A stretch of 64,000 bases of DNA from Rhodovastum atsumiense (GTDB lineage: Bacteria > Pseudomonadota > Alphaproteobacteria > Acetobacterales > Acetobacteraceae), in assembly GCF_937425535.1 (NCBI RefSeq), contig NZ_OW485602.1, positions 1-64,000 of the forward strand, written 5' to 3'. The notes below the pieces were generated by a model, which saw only the letters and a program-made list of their open reading frames with translations, was not told the origin of the DNA and did not search any database. Within the stretch, counting starts at the first letter, position 1. The number at the start of each line of letters is the position of its first letter. The translations under genes were made by a program, and so were the position numbers. This document shows, one piece after another, positions 17,608-27,422 of this stretch.

Positions 17608-17871
17608 ATGAACGAAGGCGACGTCGTCGAGGTGCTGCGTGGTGGCTTCTATGCCGTGCTGATGGTCAGTGGTCCGGCGTTGCTCGCCGCCCTGGTAACC
17701 GGCGTCGGTGTCGGCCTGCTGCAGGCACTGACGCAGGTGCAGGAGATGACGCTTGCCAACATTCCCAAGATCGCCGCAACCATGATCGCGATCATGCTGT
17801 TCCTGCCGCTGTCCTTTGCCACGCTGCGCGGCTTCATGGAACAGATCGTGCAGCTCATTGTAGGCATCTGA
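17608..17871 (+). CDS. fliQ: Flagellar type III export gate protein FliQ
   Basis: 87 residues with two hydrophobic helices, as expected. Diagnostic segments are MNEGDVVEVLRGGFYAVLMV, GVGVGLLQALTQVQEMTL and the following PKIAATMIAIMLFLPLSF. FliQ packs round FliP-FliR to form the export pore. fliP is not in this cluster. It precedes flhA with only three bases between. Confidence 0.95.
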   Translation: MNEGDVVEVLRGGFYAVLMVSGPALLAALVTGVGVGLLQALTQVQEMTLANIPKIAATMIAIMLFLPLSFATLRGFMEQIVQLIVGI

Positions 17872-17874
17872 CCG

Positions 17875-19977
17875 TTGTCCCGCGCCACTGCCAATGCCAT
17901 CGCTCCGCTGCCGCTTTGGGAACGGCTGCGCCGCGTGCTCGGCCACCAGGACCTGCTGTTCGCCGCGGGAATGGTGCTGCTGCTGGCAGTGCTGGTGCTA
18001 CCCATGCCCACGTGGCTGGTGGACATCGGGCTGGCCACCTCGATCACCTTGTCGGTGCTGATCCTGATGGTTGCCATCTGGATCGACCGACCACTCGACT
18101 TCTCCTCCTTCCCCACCGTTCTGCTGGTTGCCACGCTGCTAAGGCTTGCGCTCAACCTCGCCACCACACGGTTGATTCTCTCCGGCGGTCACAAGGGCCT
18201 CGGTGCTGCAGGCTCGGTGATCAACGGCTTTGCCTCCTTTGTGGTTGGTGGCGATTTCGTCATTGGCACCGTCGTCTTCGCCATCCTGATCATCATCAAC
18301 TTCATGGTGATCACCAAGGGCGCAGGCCGTATCGCCGAAGTTGCCGCGCGCTTCAGCCTCGACGCCATGCCGGGCAAGCAGATGGCGATCGACGCCGACC
18401 TCTCGGCCGGCATGATCTCCGAGGAGCAGGCACGGGAACGCCGCAAGGAACTGGAGGACGAGAACGGCTTCTTCGGCGCCATGGACGGCGCCTCGAAGTT
18501 CGTACGCGGCGATGCCATCGCGGCGATAATCGTGACGCTGGTTAACATCATCGGCGGCATCATCATCGGCACGCTGCGCCATGGCCTCGGTGTGAGCCAG
18601 GCGGCGACCTTCTATACCACGCTGACCATCGGCGACGGCATCGTCAGCCAGATCCCAGCCCTGATCGTCAGCCTCGGCGCAGGCATGCTCGTCTCCAAGG
18701 GCTCTGTGCGTGGCTCGACAGACCGTGCCTTCATTGCCCAGCTCGGCGGGCAGGCCAAGCCACTGATGCTCGCTTCGGGTCTGGCCGCGCTGTTCGCCAT
18801 CCTGCCCGGCCTGCCGTTCCTGCCCTTCGCCGCACTCTCCGTGGTCGCGGGCGCAGGTGCCGCGATCGTACGGGCTGCCGACCATCGCCGCCAGCGCGAG
18901 GCGGCCGAACTCGCCCGCACCGAGGACAATCCCGCCGCCACCCGCGACGAACCGATCAACGAGCTGATGCGTGTCGACGAGGTTCGCCTCGAACTCGGGA
19001 TGGGCCTGGTGTCGCTGACCGCAGGAACGACCGGCGGGTTGACCGAGAAGATCCGCAAGCTGCGCCGATCGATTGCGCTCGACTATGGCTTCCTGCTGCC
19101 GGCGGTGCGCATCAAGGACAACATGGACCTGACCAGTGGCGAGTATTCGCTGCAGGTGCAGGGCGTGGAAGTCGCGCGCGAGACACTGATGCTTGGTCGA
19201 CTGCTCGCCTTCTCACCCACGGGTGAGAAGCTCCTCATCGAGGGACGCGATACCATCGAGCCATCCTTCCGCATCCCCGCACGCTGGATCGAATCCACGC
19301 AGCGCGGTGAGGCAGTGCGACAGAACCTGACCGTGGTCGATATCGAGACCGTGCTGACCACGCATCTGGCCGAGACGGTAAAGGCGCACATGAGCCAGCT
19401 CATGACCTATGCCGCCACTCAGAAGCTGCTCGATGGGCTTGGGCCCGATCACCAGAAGCTGGTCGCCGATCTCGTGCCTAGCATCGTGCCCCTGGCAACC
19501 GTGCAGAAGGTGCTGGCCGCGCTGCTCGCCGAGCGTGTCTCGATCCGCCACCTGCCGTTGATCCTGGAAGGCATCCACGAAGCCGCCGGCTTCACCCGCA
19601 ACAGCAACCTGATCACCGAGCATGTGCGGGCACGGCTTGCACTGCAAATCTGCAAGTCACTGCAAGGTGAGGACGGCTTCATTGCAGTGATGCCGCTTTC
19701 GCCGCAATGGGAGCGCGAGGTCGCCGAAGCAATCGTGGTCGATGGTGACTCGCGCAGCTTCGCGCTGGCGCCTTCGCGCACACAGGAACTGGTGCAGGCA
19801 ATCCGCACGCGTCTGGCCGCCGCCGCTGCCCGCGGTGCATGGCCTGCGATCCTGACCGGAGCCGAGGCACGACCCTTCGTACGCGCGCTCGCCGAGCGCA
19901 TCAATCCGACCATTGCCGTGATCTCGCATGCTGAAGTGCATTCGCGCGCACGGCTGCGCACGATCGACCAGATCTGA
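17875..19977 (+). CDS. flhA: Flagellar export gate protein FlhA
   Basis: 700 residues, the usual length. The N-terminal half carries about eight membrane segments and the FHIPEP signature region (RLALNLATTRLILSGGHKGL, VVGGDFVIGTVVFAILIIIN, GRIAEVAARFSLDAMPGKQM with the DADLSAGMIS loop). The C-terminal cytoplasmic domain has the FlhA body (LGMGLVSLTAG, EIKDN-type IKDNMDLTSGEYSL). FlhA is the nonameric gate that receives chaperone-substrate complexes. The start is TTG at 17875, chosen because no ATG or GTG lies before the first membrane helix and because of the short spacing to fliQ. Confidence 0.95.
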   Translation: MSRATANAIAPLPLWERLRRVLGHQDLLFAAGMVLLLAVLVLPMPTWLVDIGLATSITLSVLILMVAIWIDRPLDFSSFPTVLLVATLLRLALNLATTRLILSGGHKGLGAAGSVINGFASFVVGGDFVIGTVVFAILIIINFMVITKGAGRIAEVAARFSLDAMPGKQMAIDADLSAGMISEEQARERRKELEDENGFFGAMDGASKFVRGDAIAAIIVTLVNIIGGIIIGTLRHGLGVSQAATFYTTLTIGDGIVSQIPALIVSLGAGMLVSKGSVRGSTDRAFIAQLGGQAKPLMLASGLAALFAILPGLPFLPFAALSVVAGAGAAIVRAADHRRQREAAELARTEDNPAATRDEPINELMRVDEVRLELGMGLVSLTAGTTGGLTEKIRKLRRSIALDYGFLLPAVRIKDNMDLTSGEYSLQVQGVEVARETLMLGRLLAFSPTGEKLLIEGRDTIEPSFRIPARWIESTQRGEAVRQNLTVVDIETVLTTHLAETVKAHMSQLMTYAATQKLLDGLGPDHQKLVADLVPSIVPLATVQKVLAALLAERVSIRHLPLILEGIHEAAGFTRNSNLITEHVRARLALQICKSLQGEDGFIAVMPLSPQWEREVAEAIVVDGDSRSFALAPSRTQELVQAIRTRLAAAAARGAWPAILTGAEARPFVRALAERINPTIAVISHAEVHSRARLRTIDQI

Positions 19978-20138
19978 TGTCATAGAGCTTGTTCCGTCTG
20001 CACGGCCTTGCGGAAAAGCTCCGGCTCTTCGTTCTCACGAGCATCCTGATCCGGCATGAAGCGGGGCACCATGGCAGAAGCCGATGATGCGGGACGGTGC
20101 TCTGTTCTCTTGCAGTCTCGGCACTGAAGAGGCCAGAC

Positions 20139-20897
20139 ATGGAACTGCCGCTCTCAACCTGGATGACGATCGAGATCTGGCGCACCGCGCTGGTGTTCCT
20201 GCGCATCGGCACGACATTCATGCTGCTGCCCGGCTTCGGCGAACCTGCGGTACCGGTGCGTGTGCGCCTGCTGACCGCGCTTGCCGTCGCCTTTTCCTGC
20301 GCACAGGCGACGCCGAACATGCCAGTCGAAGTGCCGGGTGCCTGGGGGATGGTGTTTGCAATTGCCGCCGAGATGGTTGCGGGCGGGCTGATCGGCACCA
20401 TCGCACGCACGATCGTTGCAGCATCGTTGATGGCAGGTTCGGTCATAGGATTGAACATCGGCCTGGCTAACGTCTTCGCGCTTGGACTTGGACCGGACCA
20501 ATCGGCTGCGATCGGAGCTGCCATCTATATCGGACTTGCTGCCGCGCTCTTTGCGCTTAGCGGACACCATGCAGTGTTGCACGCCATCGTGGACAGCTAC
20601 GCTGTAGTGCCCGCCGGGCATTTCCTGGACATTGCGGCCGGGGCGCGTGCAGTGACGCTTGCAGGCGTGCAGTCGTTCCGCCTTGCCGGACAGCTTGCCA
20701 TGCCCTTTCTGCTGCTGGCGCTGGCTTTCAACGTCTCGCTCGCAATGATGAACCGTGCCCTTCCGGCGCTGCCGGTGTTCATGCTCGCCAGCCCGGCGAT
20801 CGTAGCGGCCGGACTTTATCTGCTTGCCGCCACTGCTCCCGGCCTGATCGACCAGGGCACGCTCGCCTGGGACGAAATGCTGAAGTTGTTGTACTGA
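20139..20897 (+). CDS. fliR: Flagellar export gate protein FliR
   Basis: 252 residues from ATG at 20139, which follows an AGAGG ribosome site; an upstream in-frame start at 20097 lacks one. Several hydrophobic helices and FliR landmarks are present: RTALVFLRIGTTFMLLPGFG, EMVAGGLIGTIARTIVAASL and VSLAMMNRALPALPVFMLAS. FliR caps the FliP5FliR1 pore of the export apparatus. A 161-base gap separates it from flhA. flhB follows with one base between. Confidence 0.93.
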   Translation: MELPLSTWMTIEIWRTALVFLRIGTTFMLLPGFGEPAVPVRVRLLTALAVAFSCAQATPNMPVEVPGAWGMVFAIAAEMVAGGLIGTIARTIVAASLMAGSVIGLNIGLANVFALGLGPDQSAAIGAAIYIGLAAALFALSGHHAVLHAIVDSYAVVPAGHFLDIAAGARAVTLAGVQSFRLAGQLAMPFLLLALAFNVSLAMMNRALPALPVFMLASPAIVAAGLYLLAATAPGLIDQGTLAWDEMLKLLY

Positions 20898-20898
20898 C

Positions 20899-21987
20899 AT
20901 GGCCGAAAATCATGACGGCCAGGACCGGACGCTTGATCCGACACCGCGCAAGCTCGAGCAGGCACGGCAGAAAGGTGATGTGCCGGTCTCACGCGAGGGG
21001 TCTGCGGCTGGTCTCATGATCGCCACCCTGACCGGCATGCTGCTGGTGGGCGGGACCACCGTGCGGCGGATCGGCGATATCATCCTGCCGATGATCGAGC
21101 AGCCGGAGAGCTTTATTGGCACCACCCCAGAGGGATGGCGGCAGGCGGGGATCACGGTGGCGCAAAACCTGTTACTGGCGCTGCTGCCATTCACGGGATT
21201 CCTGATTGCGGGCGCATTGCTGCCGCACGTGCTGCAGAACAGCATCGTGATTTCCGGGACACGCATTGTGCCGAAGCTGTCGAATCTCTCACCGGCACGT
21301 GGCCTGAAGCGGATCATGGGCGGCCGGGCCCTGTTCGAGTTTGCCAAGGCGTTGATAAAGATCATCACTGTCGGCATCGCCTGCGGCGTGGTCGGATACG
21401 GGTTCTACGATAACTCCGTACGACTGGTGGCGGTGGACATGGCCGCACTTCCCGAGTTGATCGGCCAGATGCTGATCGCACTGCTCCTGACGGTCACACT
21501 GATTGCGGTGACGGTGGCCGGCATCGACGTACCGGCGCAGCGTTGGCTATGGCTGCGGCGGCAGCGCATGAGCTTCCAGGAGTTGAAGGAAGAGTTGCGC
21601 TCGACGGAAGGTGACCCGCACGTGAAGGCGCGGCTGCGCGCCCTGCGTCGCCAGCGGGCACGGCGGCGGATGATGCAGGACGTGCCGAAAGCAAGCGTGG
21701 TGATCACCAACCCGACACATTATGCCGTGGCACTGCGTTACCAACGCGGCGAGGATGCGGTCCCGGTCGTCGTTGCCAAGGGCCAGGATCTGGTAGCGCT
21801 ACGCATTCGTGATGTCGCCCGTGCGCACAATGTGCCCGTGGTACAGGATCCTCCGTTGGCGCGTGCATTGCACGCCGCCGTCGAAATTGGAGAGCCGATC
21901 CCACAGTTACATTTCGAGGCAGTGGCAAAAATCGTCGGCATGATCTGGGCGCGCCGCGGTCAGGGTACGCGTCCGGGGAGCCAGTAA
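20899..21987 (+). CDS. flhB: Flagellar export specificity switch protein FlhB
   Basis: 362 residues: four membrane helices in the N-terminal part, then the cytoplasmic autocleaving domain with the conserved NPTH motif at residues 271-274 (VVITNPTHYAVALRY). Cleavage at N/P lets FlhB switch export from rod/hook to filament substrates together with FliK, which is also in this window. The N-terminus (DRTLDPTPRKLEQARQKGDV) is typical. Last gene of the flgB operon; a strong hairpin lies about 80 bases downstream. Confidence 0.95.
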   Translation: MAENHDGQDRTLDPTPRKLEQARQKGDVPVSREGSAAGLMIATLTGMLLVGGTTVRRIGDIILPMIEQPESFIGTTPEGWRQAGITVAQNLLLALLPFTGFLIAGALLPHVLQNSIVISGTRIVPKLSNLSPARGLKRIMGGRALFEFAKALIKIITVGIACGVVGYGFYDNSVRLVAVDMAALPELIGQMLIALLLTVTLIAVTVAGIDVPAQRWLWLRRQRMSFQELKEELRSTEGDPHVKARLRALRRQRARRRMMQDVPKASVVITNPTHYAVALRYQRGEDAVPVVVAKGQDLVALRIRDVARAHNVPVVQDPPLARALHAAVEIGEPIPQLHFEAVAKIVGMIWARRGQGTRPGSQ

Positions 21988-22063
21988 CGAGAGTGAATGC
22001 GGCCTATGGCGCAATCATGCCAATCTGCGAAAGTTTTGAATTTCTTAGGTTGGCATGATCTTT

Positions 22064-22084
22064 GTCAGGGGCGTCGCCCCTGAC
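22064..22084 (+). terminator. Hairpin after flhB
   Basis: Arms GTCAGGGGC (22064-22072) and GCCCCTGAC (22076-22084) with a GTC loop lie between the convergent flhB and gntK genes. No strong T run follows on either strand. The position fits a shared transcription end. Confidence 0.5.
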
Positions 22085-22177
22085 CAACCCGACGCGCGAT
22101 TCCGACCGGCAAAAGTCAGAATTTTCGTCGGGCGGGATCAGGCGGGACGACACGCCGGCGCATCGTCCCGCTGTCTG

Positions 22178-22690
22178 TCACGGAAGCGGCTTCACGGGAT
22201 CCGGAGTCCCCGAACGCAACCGGGTGACAATCGTGCTGACAATCGCTTCGGGAGGCTCGCCGATATCCACCACGAAGGCATCGGCCGGCTCTTCCAGTGC
22301 CGCGAACTGACTGGCGAGCAGGCTCGGGTTGAAGTAGTGGCCGGACCTGGCGTTCAGCCGCGGCGCAATGACCTCCGCCGTCCCCTTCATGTAGACGAAG
22401 ATCACATCCCCCTCCGGCGAAAGCACGTCACGGTAGACCTGCTTGAGGGCCGAGCAAGCCAGCACGTGATCGCGCCCCTCCGCCTGCCATTCCTCGATGG
22501 CCGCACGCAACGCCTGCAGCCACGGCCAACGATCCTCGTCCGTCAGCGGCGAGCCGGCGCGCATCTTTGCGACATTTGCTGGCGGGTGAAAGGAATCGGC
22601 GTCGGAGAAGCCGCAGCCCAGGCGTTCGGCCAGCATCTGCCCGACCGTGGTCTTGCCGCTGCCGGACACGCCCATCAGCACGATGACCAT
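22178..22690 (-). CDS. gntK: Gluconokinase
   Basis: 170 residues from ATG at 22690. Walker A GVSGSGKTT lies at residues 7-15, followed by DADSFHPPANVAKMRAGSPL, ACSALKQVYRDVL and RSGHYFNPSLLASQFAALEE, all standard for GntK-type kinases. It phosphorylates gluconate to 6-phosphogluconate for the Entner-Doudoroff path. An upstream in-frame start (22738) would add 16 residues inside the end of gntP and is less likely. Third gene of edd-gntP-gntK. Confidence 0.93.
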   Translation of the reverse strand: MVIVLMGVSGSGKTTVGQMLAERLGCGFSDADSFHPPANVAKMRAGSPLTDEDRWPWLQALRAAIEEWQAEGRDHVLACSALKQVYRDVLSPEGDVIFVYMKGTAEVIAPRLNARSGHYFNPSLLASQFAALEEPADAFVVDIGEPPEAIVSTIVTRLRSGTPDPVKPLP

Positions 22691-22703
22691 GGCTGCCTCC
22701 CGC

Positions 22704-24068
22704 TCAGACGAACTGGGCGAGGAGCAGGGTGAAGGCAAAGGCCGAGACGGCCAGGATCGTCTCCAGCGCGGTCCAGGTCTTCAGCGTCTGCGCCACGGTC
22801 ATGTTGAAGTATTCCTTGATCAACCAGAAGCCGCTGTCGTTGACATGCGAGAGGATGATCGAACCTGCGCCGGTTGCCAAGACCAGCAGCTCCGGCCGCG
22901 CCGCCCCGGGAGAGGCCGCCGCGATCGGTGCGACGATGCCGGCCGCCGTGGTCAGCGCGACCGTCGCCGAGCCGGTCGCGACCCGGATCACCGCGGCGAC
23001 GACGAAGGCCAGCGTCAACAGGGGCACGTGCAGCGAGGTGGCCATGTCGGCGATGGCACGGCCCACGCCGCTGTCCAGCAATACACGGTTGAAGCCGCCA
23101 CCCGCACCAATGACCAACAGGATCGTAGCGGTCGGGCCGAGGCAGTCATTGGTGAATTTCTGCAGATCCTCGCGCGTGAAGCCGCGCTGCGCGCCGAAGG
23201 TCCAGAACGCCACCAGCAAGGCGATCAGCAGCGAGATCACCGGGTTGCCGATGAAGTTCAGCGTGTTGCGCAGCGGCGTGCCGCTGGCGAGGGTCAGGTC
23301 GGCGATGCTCGATCCCACCATCAGCAGCACCGGCAGCAGGATGGTGAAGACGGAGATGCCGAAACCCGGCAGGTCTTCACCACGGCTGGTCTCGCCCAAC
23401 TGCTCGGCCAGCGGATTGTGCTCCGGGAGCTGGATTTTCGGAGCGATCCACTTGGCGTAGATCGGACCGGCGAGAGCCGCCGCCGGCAGGCCGACGATCA
23501 CGGAATAGATGATGGTCAGGCCGACATCGGCCTTGAAGGTGCCGACCGCCAGCATGGCCGCCGGATGCGGCGGTACCAGCCCGTGCACGATCGACAGGCC
23601 CGCTACCAGCGGCACGCCCACCAGCACGAGCGAGGTGCCGGTGCGCCGGGCGATGGTGAAGACCAGCGGCACCAGCAGCACGAAGCCAACCTGGAAGAAC
23701 ACCGGCATGCCCACGATGAAGGCCACGAACATGATGGCCCAATGGACATTTTTCTCGCCGAATATGCCGATCAGCGTGCGGGCGATTCGTTCGGCACCGC
23801 CTGATTCGGCCAGCAGCTTGCCGAGCATGGTGCCCAGCGCCACCACCACGGCGATGAAGCCGAGCACACCGCCCACGCCGGCCTGGAACGAATTGACGAT
23901 GCCGGTCAACGGCATTCCCGCCGCGACACCCATGCCGAGCGAAACGACAGCCAGGGCAATGAACGGGTTGAGCTTGGCGCGCGCGATCAGCACGATGAGC
24001 GTGATGATCGCAATCAATGCGTAGAGAAGAAGTACCTGGCCGTTGGCCGGTACCGCTGCGGGTGTCAT
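22704..24068 (-). CDS. Gluconate:H+ symporter, GntP family
   Basis: 454 residues and strongly hydrophobic, with 12 or more predicted membrane helices. Family motifs include GVAAGMPLTGIVNSFQAGVG, GTMLGKLLAESGGAERIA, FFQVGFVLLVPLVF, GLVPPHPAAMLAVG and the C-terminal SHVNDSGFWLIKEYFNMTVA, which is diagnostic of GntP-type permeases. It imports gluconate, or possibly a related aldonate, across the inner membrane. It lies between edd and gntK with 13 bases to gntK and 110 to edd. Confidence 0.92.
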   Translation of the reverse strand: MTPAAVPANGQVLLLYALIAIITLIVLIARAKLNPFIALAVVSLGMGVAAGMPLTGIVNSFQAGVGGVLGFIAVVVALGTMLGKLLAESGGAERIARTLIGIFGEKNVHWAIMFVAFIVGMPVFFQVGFVLLVPLVFTIARRTGTSLVLVGVPLVAGLSIVHGLVPPHPAAMLAVGTFKADVGLTIIYSVIVGLPAAALAGPIYAKWIAPKIQLPEHNPLAEQLGETSRGEDLPGFGISVFTILLPVLLMVGSSIADLTLASGTPLRNTLNFIGNPVISLLIALLVAFWTFGAQRGFTREDLQKFTNDCLGPTATILLVIGAGGGFNRVLLDSGVGRAIADMATSLHVPLLTLAFVVAAVIRVATGSATVALTTAAGIVAPIAAASPGAARPELLVLATGAGSIILSHVNDSGFWLIKEYFNMTVAQTLKTWTALETILAVSAFAFTLLLAQFV

Positions 24069-24178
24069 GGAGGTTGCCCTTCTTGTTTTCTGGCGTCCGG
24101 TCCCGGATGCCGTTAGTTATTGATTGGGAACAAGATTGGCCCGCCCGGACAGCGGTGACCGCCGGGCCGGCCCTGCGG

Positions 24179-25996
24179 TCAATCGAAGATGCCGGCTCCC
24201 TCCTCCGCCGTCAGGGCGGCGGCGCGGAAGCGGGTGAACAGCGAACGGCCGAGACTGCCCGAGAGTGGATCGGGCGAAAGCGTCGCGACCGCACGAGCCT
24301 GCCACTCCGCCTCAGGCACCAGCGCCTCGAGATGCCCCTGCCCGGCATCGAGCCGGATGATGTCGCCGTCACGCACCAGGCCGAGCGGCCCGCCGCCCAG
24401 CGCCTCCGGCGAAAGATGGATCACCGCCGGCACTTTGCCCGAGGCGCCGGACATGCGCCCGTCGGTCAGCAGCGCCACCTTGTGGCCCTCGTCCATCAGC
24501 GCGCCCAGGATCGGGGTGAGGCGGTGCAACTCCGGCATGCCGTTGGCGCGTGGTCCCTGGAAGCGCAGCACGGCGACGAAATCGCGCCGCAGCGCACCGG
24601 CCTTGTGTGCCGCGACCACCGCGTCCTGGCTGTCGAACACCAGGGCAGGCGCTTCCACCAACCGGTGCTCGGGGCGCACTGCCGAGATCTTCATCACCCC
24701 GCGCCCGAGATTGCCGCGGATCAGGCGCAGGCCGCCATCCGGCGCGAAGGGCGCGGCGAGGCCGGTCAACACAGCCGGATCGCCGCTGCTGCCTGGCCCG
24801 TCGCGCCAGAGCAGTCCTCCGTCCTGCAGCACCGGCTCCTGCCGATAGCGCGCGAGGCCCGGCCCGGCCACGGTCGTCACGTCCGGATGCAGCAAGCCGG
24901 CATCGAGCAATTCGCCGATCAGGAAGGCCATGCCGCCGGCGGCATGGAAATGGTTCACATCTGCCGGGCCGTTTGGATAGATACGAGCCAGCAGCGGCGT
25001 GATTGCCGAGATGTCGTCGAAATCGTCCCAGGTGACCGCAATCCCGGCGGCACGCGCGATGGCGACGAGGTGCATCGTGTGATTGGTCGAGCCGCCGGTC
25101 GCCATCAATCCGACGATGCCGTTGACCACGGCGCACTCGTCGACCAGTTCACCGACCGGCGTGTAGGAATGCCCACCCGAGGTGATCTGCAGCGCGCGGC
25201 GCGCGGCCTCGGCGGTCAGGGCATCGCGCAGGGCCGTGCCGGGCGGGACGAAGGCGGCACCCGGCAGATGCAGGCCCATCACCTCCATCAGCAGTTGGTT
25301 GGAATTGGCGGTGCCGTAGAAGGTACAGGTGCCCGCACCGTGATAGGACTTCGTTTCCACTTCCAGCAGCGCGTCCCGCCCGACGCGACCAGCGGCGAAG
25401 TCCTGGCGGATGCGCGATTTCTCGGCGTTGGCAATGCCGCTCGGCATCGGGCCGGCGGGCACCAGGATGACGGGCAGATGGCCAAAGCCGAGCGCCCCGA
25501 TGACCAGGCCCGGCACGATCTTGTCGCAGACGCCGAGCAGCAAGGCGGCGTCGAACATGTTGTGGGAAAGTGCGACGGCGGTACCCATGGCGATCGCGTC
25601 GCGACTGAACAGCGACAGCTCCATGCCCGGGTTGCCCTGGGTCACACCGTCGCACATGGCCGGCACGCCGCCCGCCACCTGCGCCACCGCACCGGCCGCA
25701 CGTGCGGCCTCCTTGATGATGGCCGGGAAGCGCTCGAACGGCTGATGTGCCGAGAGCATATCGTTGTAGGAAGTGACGATGCCGATATTGGCGGTGCCGT
25801 TGCCGCGCAGACGCAGCTTGTCGGCAGCAGGGGCGGCCGCGAAGGCATGGGCGAGGTTGGCGCAGGAGAGTCCCGCACGCGGGGGACAGGCCTCGGCGGC
25901 GCGGCGCATGCGATCGAGATAGGCGGCGCGGCTGACGCGGCTGCGGTCCCGGATACGTTCGGTCACCGCGGCAAGGCGAGGATGCAGATCGGCCAT
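24179..25996 (-). CDS. edd: Phosphogluconate dehydratase (Edd)
   Basis: 605 residues from ATG at 25996, which follows an AGAGGGG ribosome site; a longer frame from 26065 would read through the HexR operator and is rejected. IlvD/Edd family landmarks: [98 protein letters not shown] and [20 protein letters not shown]. The enzyme uses an Fe-S cluster to convert 6-phosphogluconate to KDPG. The aldolase gene eda is not in the window. Likely repressed by HexR through the operators just upstream. Confidence 0.95.
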   Translation of the reverse strand: MADLHPRLAAVTERIRDRSRVSRAAYLDRMRRAAEACPPRAGLSCANLAHAFAAAPAADKLRLRGNGTANIGIVTSYNDMLSAHQPFERFPAIIKEAARAAGAVAQVAGGVPAMCDGVTQGNPGMELSLFSRDAIAMGTAVALSHNMFDAALLLGVCDKIVPGLVIGALGFGHLPVILVPAGPMPSGIANAEKSRIRQDFAAGRVGRDALLEVETKSYHGAGTCTFYGTANSNQLLMEVMGLHLPGAAFVPPGTALRDALTAEAARRALQITSGGHSYTPVGELVDECAVVNGIVGLMATGGSTNHTMHLVAIARAAGIAVTWDDFDDISAITPLLARIYPNGPADVNHFHAAGGMAFLIGELLDAGLLHPDVTTVAGPGLARYRQEPVLQDGGLLWRDGPGSSGDPAVLTGLAAPFAPDGGLRLIRGNLGRGVMKISAVRPEHRLVEAPALVFDSQDAVVAAHKAGALRRDFVAVLRFQGPRANGMPELHRLTPILGALMDEGHKVALLTDGRMSGASGKVPAVIHLSPEALGGGPLGLVRDGDIIRLDAGQGHLEALVPEAEWQARAVATLSPDPLSGSLGRSLFTRFRAAALTAEEGAGIFD

Positions 25997-26012
25997 GAGC
26001 CCCTCTGAGCCG

Positions 26013-26027
26013 TGTAGTTTTGCTACA
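26013..26027. promoter_or_regulatory. HexR-like operator, edd-proximal
   Basis: TGTAGTTTTGCTACA, with palindromic arms TGTAG/CTACA, lies 17 bases before the edd start; a further G/C pair extends the symmetry to 17 bases. It matches the HexR consensus TGTARTWWWAYTACA known from proteobacteria in the arms, and is placed to block edd transcription. Confidence 0.75.
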
Positions 26028-26109
26028 CTATCAATCACGAACCCGTGTTCAAGGATATTAGCCATGCGAAATTCACGGGATCGACATCGGAAAGAACCCT
26101 GGCCACCCT

Positions 26110-26124
26110 TGTAGCTCGGCTACA
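26110..26124. promoter_or_regulatory. HexR-like operator, hexR-proximal
   Basis: TGTAGCTCGGCTACA has the same arms as the edd-proximal site with a GC-richer centre, 97 bases away centre to centre. It lies 37 bases before the hexR start, so HexR may repress its own gene and the two sites could be bridged. Confidence 0.65.
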
Positions 26125-26161
26125 TATGCTCGTGCTGGCGAAATGAATGCGCAGGGACGGA

Positions 26162-26998
26162 ATGCTCGCCAGGATCGAGGCCATTCGTGATCGCATCCGG
26201 CCCTCGGAGGCGCGGCTCGGGGACTACGTGCTTGCCCGACCACACGAGGTCATCACCCTCTCGATGGCCGAGATGGCGGCGCGCGCCGGCGTCAGCGAAC
26301 CGACGGTCGCACGCTTCTGTACCGCCCTCGGCTGCAGCGGTTTCCGCGAGTTCAAGATCAAGCTGGCGCAGAACCTCGCCGGCGGGGTGCCTTTCATCCA
26401 TCAGGACGTGAACCCGGGCGACACCCCGGCCGATGTGGCCGGCAAGCTGTTCGACCGCACCATCGCGACGCTGGTGCAGGCCCGCAACGGCACCTCCCCC
26501 AGCGCCATCGAACGCGCCACCGACCTGCTCGCCACAGCGCGGCGGATCGAATTCTATGGATCAGGCAATTCGGGCATCGTCGCCCAGGACATCCAGCACA
26601 AATTCTTCCGCCTCGGCATTCCGACGGTGGCCTACAACGATCCGCATGTGTTCAACATGTCGGCGCTGACGCTCGGGCCGGGCGATGTGGCAGTCGTCAT
26701 CTCCAATTCCGGTCGCACGCGCGACATTCTGGAAAGCGCCAGGAACGTGCTCTCGGTCGGAGCCTCGGTGCTGGCGCTGACCCGTGCCGACTCTCCCCTC
26801 GCCCGCCTTGCCTCGGCCTGCCTGTTCGCCGATGCGCCGGAGGATGCCGACGTCTATTCGCCGATGGCTTCGCGCATCACCCATCTGGTGCTGGGCGACA
26901 TCCTGACGGTAGCCGTGGCGCTGCGCAAAGGCGAAGCGCTGCAGAAGCGGCTGGAACTGGCCAAGCGGGCAGTCCGTCAGCGCCGGGAAGCGGACTGA
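26162..26998 (+). CDS. hexR: RpiR/HexR-family transcriptional regulator
   Basis: 278 residues from ATG at 26162, behind AGGGACGG; an ATG 15 bases upstream is the alternative. An N-terminal winged HTH_6 domain (SMAEMAARAGVSEPTVARFC, GCSGFREFKIKLAQNL) is followed by a SIS sugar-phosphate domain (EFYGSGNSGIVAQDIQHKFF, VVISNSGRTRDILESARNV). HexR senses KDPG and controls Entner-Doudoroff genes. The assignment is supported by divergence from edd and by two matching palindromes between them. Confidence 0.92.
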   Translation: MLARIEAIRDRIRPSEARLGDYVLARPHEVITLSMAEMAARAGVSEPTVARFCTALGCSGFREFKIKLAQNLAGGVPFIHQDVNPGDTPADVAGKLFDRTIATLVQARNGTSPSAIERATDLLATARRIEFYGSGNSGIVAQDIQHKFFRLGIPTVAYNDPHVFNMSALTLGPGDVAVVISNSGRTRDILESARNVLSVGASVLALTRADSPLARLASACLFADAPEDADVYSPMASRITHLVLGDILTVAVALRKGEALQKRLELAKRAVRQRREAD

Positions 26999-27120
26999 CC
27001 GGAAAGTCGCCCCCACCCGATCCGCAGCCGACACGCCGAAGGGAAGCGCCTGCAGGAATATCCTCGCGCAGCATTGAAATGTGAACCGCCCCGGGATTGC
27101 CGGAGGCTGTTGGGTTTGAG

Positions 27121-27422
27121 TCAGGCCGCCCGGGCGAGTGCCTCCGTCTGGGCATAGTAACGTGCTTCTGCCTCGGCGGGAGGCACATTTCCGATCGGCT
27201 CAAGCAGGCGGCGGTGGTTGAACCAGTCGACCCACTCGAGGGTCGCGAACTCGACTGCCTCAAGGCTACGCCAGGGCCCGCGGCGTCGGATCACCTCGGT
27301 TTTGTAAAGGCCGTTGATCGTCTCTGCCAAGGCGTTGTCGAAGCTGTCGCCCACGCTACCGACAGACGGCTCGATCCCCGCCTCGACCAACCGTTCGGTG
27401 TAGCGGATGGATACATACAGGG
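27121..27422 (-). pseudogene. IS3 transposase orfB, C-terminal part cut off by IS30
   Basis: This encodes the end of an IS3 DDE transposase: YVSIRYTERLVEAGIEPSVG, SVGDSFDNALAETINGLYK with the catalytic Glu region, and the usual end FATLEWVDWFNHRRLLEPIG. The N-terminal part is at 28881-29491. The break falls just after the HHSDRG motif, so the enzyme is dead unless IS30 is precisely lost. Confidence 0.85.

Noticed and set aside
25997-26065. 23-residue N-terminal extension of Edd
   Set aside because: It would span the HexR-like operator, and the ATG at 25996 has a good ribosome site and matches usual Edd starts.
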